A stretch of 64,000 nt of DNA, from NCBI GenBank assembly GCA_019671005.1, contig CM033726.1, positions 25,368,440 through 25,432,439 on the forward strand. Direction: 5' to 3'. Below the pieces are notes generated by a model. That model saw only the letters and a list, made by a program, of their open reading frames with translations, was not told where the DNA came from and did not search any database. This document shows, one piece after another, positions 58,522 through 64,000 of the stretch (position 1 is its first letter; each line of letters starts with the position of its first letter). The DNA is from Hibiscus mutabilis (Eukaryota > Streptophyta > Magnoliopsida > Malvales > Malvaceae). Position numbers and translations under genes: made by a program.

Positions 58522-60833
58522 GTAACTGTATTCATGCATTTTGAATCACTAGATATGTTACCATCATGTTAATTATACATCAATATGATATAAACCAGAT
58601 ATAAATTTTCTTACCAATATACTTGCCATAATTTTAAGAGTGTATAAACACTTTAACCCGTTTATCAATTATTTATCGATTTCATAGCCCAAATATAAAC
58701 CTATGAGGACCCTGGGTACTCGAGTCAAAGATGCACAGAAGTGCTAATACATATAAGGTCGTGCCCACCATCCGCACATTTATAAGGCAGTGCTAACCAT
58801 ACACTAAGTGTCCTTTATATACACTATAGTGATAACCCGGATAACCGAATATGCAGCGTGTTGCTGGACTCTATGGCATGCCAACTATACCCTGTCCCTC
58901 AATTGACTTATTTGAGCATAATTTCCATATTTATTTCATCAATGGAAATGTATATCAATATAATTGAACATTGGGCAGTTCATACCCGAAATAACATTCA
59001 TAGTATACCATCATATATAACTAGTGATCCATGCATTAATATTCAACTTTTGACATATTTAAAATATGTCAATCATATGATCAATGACATAAACATCACG
59101 CCCATATATAAACCAGGTAGACTTATCTCAAGTCTTCCCAATGATGTATAAAACATCCATGTATCATGTTATGTATGCATTGCACTCACCAGATGCCTTA
59201 CTAGTAAACCTTACTATAGCTTGTAGCTTTACTCTTGAAACTTTTCTTTATCTTTAAATTTGCTCGTACTATGGTCTTGATCATGATCACGATCTATCAA
59301 ATCATCATTTACCGAATACATACATTTCAAATCATATGTTAGTATCATTCTAACATAAGCACATATTAGGAATAAAATTCCTAAAAATCCTTCATTATAT
59401 ATATCCATCACAAATTCACAAAACAATCTCAAATCTCACAAAATAACCATAAAGTGAATTCTTTTAGAATTCACTCAACTTTCCAAATTATTCAAAATGG
59501 TCCATTGTCATTAAACTTCAAATTCAAACACTAAACAACATATTTAAGCATTCCAAGAATACCTTCAAGCTTAACACATTAATTTCTAATCACTTTCCAT
59601 ATCATTCCCAATTGCCCTTAATATGTCATTTGGTCCTCAACACTTTAAAAAACTTATAAATTGATCCAAACAACAATCTAAGCCTTGTAGAATCATTCTC
59701 ACATGATTTCTAGCCTTTGGGAAATTTTCCATAATTTTTCCCTAATATCCTCCCTTAGGCCGAATATGAAAGGTCACACTAACCAAAATTTCCAACTTGA
59801 TTCAAGCATGAATTCAACTTCTAAACTTTATTTCCAAGCTTCTATAATTATTCCCATGTCAAAATCAATCCAAATTCAACTTCCTACCAAAACCCTAACT
59901 TAATCCAAATAAGGATTTAGCTACTTCCAAGTAGTTTCAATCATCATACAAGCTTTGATATGATTCTACAACAACAACTTCATCAAAAACTAACCTTAAT
60001 TCATCATATTTAAACATCCCCTTCATCCATCAAAATCACAAAACTAGGGTTTCAAGCAAGGAAAGTATGAATAAATGGTACCAAATGATAGATAATTTCA
60101 TGGAGATCAATTTCATATTTCATGCTTTCATCCAAAATCCAACTAAATAAGCTTGAAAATCCAAATGAAAAATTTTCTTCTTACCTTGGAGGGGTATTCG
60201 AACAAGAGAGAAAGATGATGGAATTGTCTTGAAATTTCATTTGTTTACAATTTGGCCATTTGTCATGTATTTTAAAAATCCAAATAAAAAAATCTCTTTT
60301 TATAGCAAAATGACCATTTTACCCTTATAACCGAATGCTTCATATCTTGCCACATGTCTACCTACTCATCCAAGGGTCAAAAATAATCCAAGTAGTTAGT
60401 GATTACCAACTTTGCCCTTGGAATTTCCCAAATTTACCATCTTGCCATTTTTCATCCAATAGATCATATTTAACATGGAAAACCTACTTTAATCCAATGG
60501 TCCATGTTAAATCCTACCATTTTAAGACATGGAAATGGCATTTTTAACCTTTCCTTATCATCCTTTAAAATATCTTAAATTTCTAATTCGATTCGATTAT
60601 CCGAATATTTTTCTAAACTTTATCGCTTAATAGCCAAAAATACAAACTCCGTACGAAAAATTCGAGTAACATGAAAACATCATTCTTGGGGGTAAACTAT
60701 CCATTTACGGGACTAAAATACACAAATTTCGAAAATTACAATTTAGTCCCTGAACTTTTTCAAATTTATACTTTGACCACCAAACTTTCAAAACTTTCAT
60801 TTTAGTCACTATCCAAAAATTTGGGATATTGCA
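58522..60833 (-). mobile_element. Tekay-type LTR G, left end missing
   Basis: 58530-59190 matches LTR B 53640-54315 closely; after GCACTCACC (59182-59190) the two differ. The right edge is TTTGGGATATTGCA with no PPT after it. It carries palindrome TGGCATGCCA (58874-58883), GCAC-AGAA-GTGC (about 58734), CTG/GTGAGT (59182, minus) and CAAG/GTAAGAAG (60181-60190, minus). No coding region. Confidence 0.78.
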
Positions 60834-60984
60834 TGTTAAGTTGCATATGTTACTTGCCATGTCTCTTACTTGATTAAACTGTCTAAACATGTTGTGATAT
60901 CATATGATGAATTTTTGCATTGCACTTACATGATAAAATTTTAGATTTTAGGACTAGCATGAAGAATACATGGAATTTTGCTTT
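60834..60984. other. Unassigned 151-bp segment
   Basis: It lies between LTR G and LTR H. TTACTTGCCATGTCTCTTAC (60850-60870) loosely resembles TTGCTTGCCATGCCTTTAAT (45495-45514) in the Athila-1 3' noncoding region, so it may be an Athila scrap. Nothing else is seen. Confidence 0.3.
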
Positions 60985-62973
60985 TGTAATACCCCATAAT
61001 AGGGCCTAGAATTATCTTAAATTAATTCGTATTTAATCCAATTTGATTGAAATAGTTGGGGAATAGACAATTAAAATGATGATAGGACTAAATTGGAGTC
61101 ATAGCCTAAGAAGAAGTCCTATTTTTGTAGGATTCAAAAGAGTCAATTAAAAGTGGGGAGGCTTGCATGTAAACTACCTTCTATATGAAGGACCCAACAC
61201 ACTTGTCCATCTTGGAGCAAACAAGATGGGGAAAAGGGTGACTCGACAAAGAGAAAGAAATCTAAATAAATTAAACAACTATTCATCATCTCCCTCATTT
61301 CACCTTTCCTCCATAGCCGGCTAAGACATAATGAGAGAGAAAGATTAATCAAGGGTAAATTCATCTTGTAATTATGATTTCATACTTGATTACATGATCA
61401 AAGTAGAATAGGAGAAAGTACATGCTTGATTCATCTTTTGTGTTTGATTGAAAGCTATGCGTTTATTGTAGATAGTTGTAGAATTATTAGAATTGTTATA
61501 TATCATGGAGTATTCGAACACATATACCTATATATGAATGTGAACTAGATCATTGTTTGGTTAAATTTCAATGATTCGAACTATTAATTGGGTTTATGGA
61601 CTATTTCAGATATGTATAAGTATGTGTATATGAATTGGGACTGTTTTGTTATGATATACATGTATTTGGAATGCTTTGAGTAAATAAATAGATATACTTA
61701 AAAACAGGGCATGAAATGCAATTGTTTAAACCTTAAGAACTGTTTTAAGCATGAACATGTGTACACATGAATTGGAGTTTGTTTTACACTATTACAAACA
61801 TTGGAAGACTGTTTTGCTATGAAGATAAACGAAACACGTGAATTAGGGACTGCTCTGCACATATGCGTAATCAAAGGGACTGTTTTGTATGTGTGAATGA
61901 AACATGGATTGTTTTGATATATACACAAGCATGAATGTATGTCTAAGTGATTTGAATGTATATAGTTGTAATAGTAGTCGACTTTGACGCACATGTATGT
62001 ATAAATGTATGTACTAGTGAATTGGGCAACTTGGTTGGATGTGTAAGTGTACTAATGTGATTGAATAGTTGATAAACCAAGTTTTAATATATATATATAT
62101 GTGTGTGTATGACCTTGACCGAAAGAATGACATGGTAAACATAAGGAAACATTGTCATGTACTATAAAGCTTATGTACATAGGTTTGTATGACAATGTGT
62201 AAATAAAATGGACTTTTATGCACGTGTATTGTTGTGACTAGATCAAGAAGTATTTGAGGAAGCAAAGTCTAAGAATGGTAAAGCTGTAGAAAAGCAAATT
62301 GGAATAGTGATTCGAGATCAAACATAGCTGGATTAATTGTGAGTGTAGTTTAAAGTCTCGGGATAGGCTAAAAACCTTCCTGAGTATCTTTTGTTATATT
62401 TTTTCTTTTAATTATGTTATCTAATATTCGTGTTGAGTTATGTTCGAATGAGCTAGATTGAGGTAAGTACCTAAGTGGTAAAGACTATGCTGGATGTGCT
62501 ATGCTTGATTTGTTGGCACTATTAAGTTGAACAATTATACTAAAATTGAATATGTTGAAAGTAGTTTATATTGTGACAGTATTCGAATAATTCAGGTGAA
62601 ATGTTGAGAAATAACTATGATTTGAACATATACTGAAAACGAGGATTAATAATAATCTTTGTTCATTTGATTGTAAGAACATATGTGCTTGATGTTAAAG
62701 AACTCAAACTGTGCTTTGTGATACGAATTATATATGTATTTGATATGATAGATACAAGTTTTGTTGAAATGTTATGAACTGAAGTTATACTTGTTCTTGA
62801 GATAAACAAGTCATGTTATTCGAATATTATGATCATGAAAGTTTATGTAAAGTGGTAAATATGATTACAATAGAAGATTATATATGGTTTGTATATGACA
62901 ATAATCTTGGTTATGATGTTCTTCGAATAAGAAAGATATGACAGGGAGAAATCATTATAAGGTGAGTACATGC
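60985..62973 (+). mobile_element. Tekay-type LTR H, plus orientation, right end missing
   Basis: It begins TGTAATACCCCATAATAGGG, the U3 start of a plus-oriented Tekay LTR. Donor-like AAGG/GTAAAT is at 61351-61360 and AAG/GTGAGTACATG at 62960-62970. An (AT)n-(GT)n microsatellite lies near 62090-62110. It is cut at 62974 by an Athila LTR. No coding region. Confidence 0.75.
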
Positions 62974-64000
62974 TAATAAGTGTTCAAAAGTACTATTTTT
63001 CTTACCCTTTTTACTCATATTATTGTTAGACTTAGGCTCATATTAGTTACTTAATTAGTCATTCATGCATTAATCCATGTTTCCTTCCATCGTTGAGCTT
63101 GATTGCATAATTTGGTTGTTTTTGTGGGAAAAGATGTTGCTTTGGTGTGTTTTGTGTGTATGTGCAGAATCACTTGCCAAAGCAAGGCTAGAGCTAGTTG
63201 CCAGGGCAATGCATGAAGGAGATGCCGAGCTAGTTGCCAGGGCAATGCATGAAGGAGACGCCGAGCCAGTTGCCAGGGCAATTGTCGACAAAGAATAAGG
63301 TGATATGGTAGTCGAAATTGATTACTAGACAAGCCCAAGATGACGTGGAGCAAAGCTAAATCCCAAAGAAGTTTGATTCCCATGAAGAGGTTAAAGAAGA
63401 ATTAAATTCCAAGAAGATAGGAGAAGATCTAGAAGGAATATAATTATAATAAAGAATTATATTCTTTAAAGATAATTTAATTCCAACTTAACTTCCTCCT
63501 CAAAGAAGGACTTTGGCCGAGCCCTATAAATAGATCACCAAGCCGTCAACTCCAAGGAGGAGAGAGAGGAATTTCGACAACTCCAAGAGGGGAGAGAGAG
63601 GAGAGAATTTTTGACAAGCTTCAAGGGGAGATCTGGACAAGAAGGCTTCATCCATTCTTCATCTTTCTTCTTTCTTGTTCAATTAGGTTCAAGCTAGGAA
63701 TTCTTTGTCTTGTGTTTTTTTGGAACCTAGCCATGAACTAAATCTATTTGGCTATGGTTATTGTGTTTTGTGGTTGTGAGAAACAATTGGATTTTGTTTA
63801 GGTAATAAGAGTTTTCACTTTCTATTCAAGGTTTATTCATTCTTGATTCTTATTCTTGTTTGCGAGTGAATTGGTAGAGGATCTCATAACTTCATCTATT
63901 TATCTAATATCGGGAGAGTCAGATTCAAGAAACGAATGAATATAATCTTTATTCAATCTGTTGATGGTGAAGATTAAATCCGGCTTAGGAATAAGTTAAG
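62974..64000 (+). mobile_element. Second Athila LTR, runs off the window
   Basis: From TAATAAGTGTTCAAAAGTAC it follows the Athila-1 3' LTR (46205 on) with small indels; the first dinucleotide TG is now TA. It has the 36-bp repeat (63191-63285), TATA box (63524-63533) and the TTTAG/GTAATAAG donor-like site at about 63800. Whether it is a solo LTR or the 5' LTR of an element beyond the window cannot be told. Confidence 0.88.
63524..63533 (+). promoter_or_regulatory. TATA box of second Athila LTR
   Basis: GCCCTATAAATAGATC, same place as 46754-46761 in Athila-1. Confidence 0.75.

Noticed and set aside
52972..60833. B and G as the two LTRs of one element
   Set aside because: Right halves differ from GCACTCACC on, flanks AAGAC and TGTTA differ, and Athila-3 RNase H does not resume after 60833.
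1..64000. Host genes, tRNA, rRNA, Helitrons or DNA transposons
   Set aside because: No conserved non-retroelement protein, tRNA cloverleaf, rRNA segment or terminal inverted repeat with TSD could be supported by eye.

Overview
The window reads as plant nuclear DNA made entirely of LTR retrotransposons inserted into, and cut by, one another. I see no host gene, rRNA, tRNA or CRISPR array. The DNA is very AT-rich and eudicot-like. The two dominant lineages are Tekay/Del chromoviruses (initiator-Met PBS, chromodomain remnants, LTRs TGTAACACCC...TATTACA of 3-5.4 kb) and Athila (tRNA-Asp PBS, PR-RT-RH-IN without chromodomain, an extra ORF after pol). The texture recalls Malvaceae such as cotton, but that is only an impression.

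Layout. 1-12240: minus-strand Tekay element A. Its left LTR is cut by the window start, its pol is decayed, a complete 5.4 kb solo LTR of a second Tekay family (X) with 5-bp TSD CCTAC sits in its RT, and its right LTR is truncated. 12241-18516: minus Tekay element C (RT-RH, PR, gag, PBS, 3.0 kb LTR), inserted in an Athila LTR. 18517-25903: minus Athila-2 (LTR end, ORF2, IN, RH, RT, PR). 25904-26418: minus Tekay integrase scrap (D). 26419-31650: chimeric X/Y LTR. 31651-34149: plus Tekay LTR, PBS and leader (E). 34150-36622: truncated X LTR. 36623-47765: plus Athila-1, the best preserved element (5' LTR lacking its first ~625 bp, PBS, gag, PR, RT-RH, IN, ORF2, 3' LTR). 47766-52971: minus Athila-3. 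52972-56743: minus Tekay LTR B with PPT and chromodomain scrap. 57155-58521: inverted X fragment. 58522-60833: LTR G. 60985-62973: plus LTR H. 62974-64000: another Athila LTR running off the window.

All coding regions are broken, so nothing here should make a functional protein; several stops in Athila-1 look like C-to-T decay of methylated cytosines.

The most interesting signals are in RNA-like structure. (1) Tekay LTRs carry arrays of short hairpins whose stems vary with compensation while the loop, read on the element's sense strand, stays UUCG, UACG, UAUG or UUUG closed by C-G, i.e. UNCG-type tetraloops. (2) Beside the array sits a 10-bp palindrome TGG-core-CCA whose core changes (ATAT, CTAG, CATG) but stays self-complementary. 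(3) Tekay LTRs share a 5' splice-donor-like site at the same relative place. (4) Athila copies share a duplicated stem-loop (loop AGGA) plus polypurine module. (5) Athila-1 is studded with the motif TGCCnnGGCAA in LTR and coding sequence. All comparisons were made by eye.
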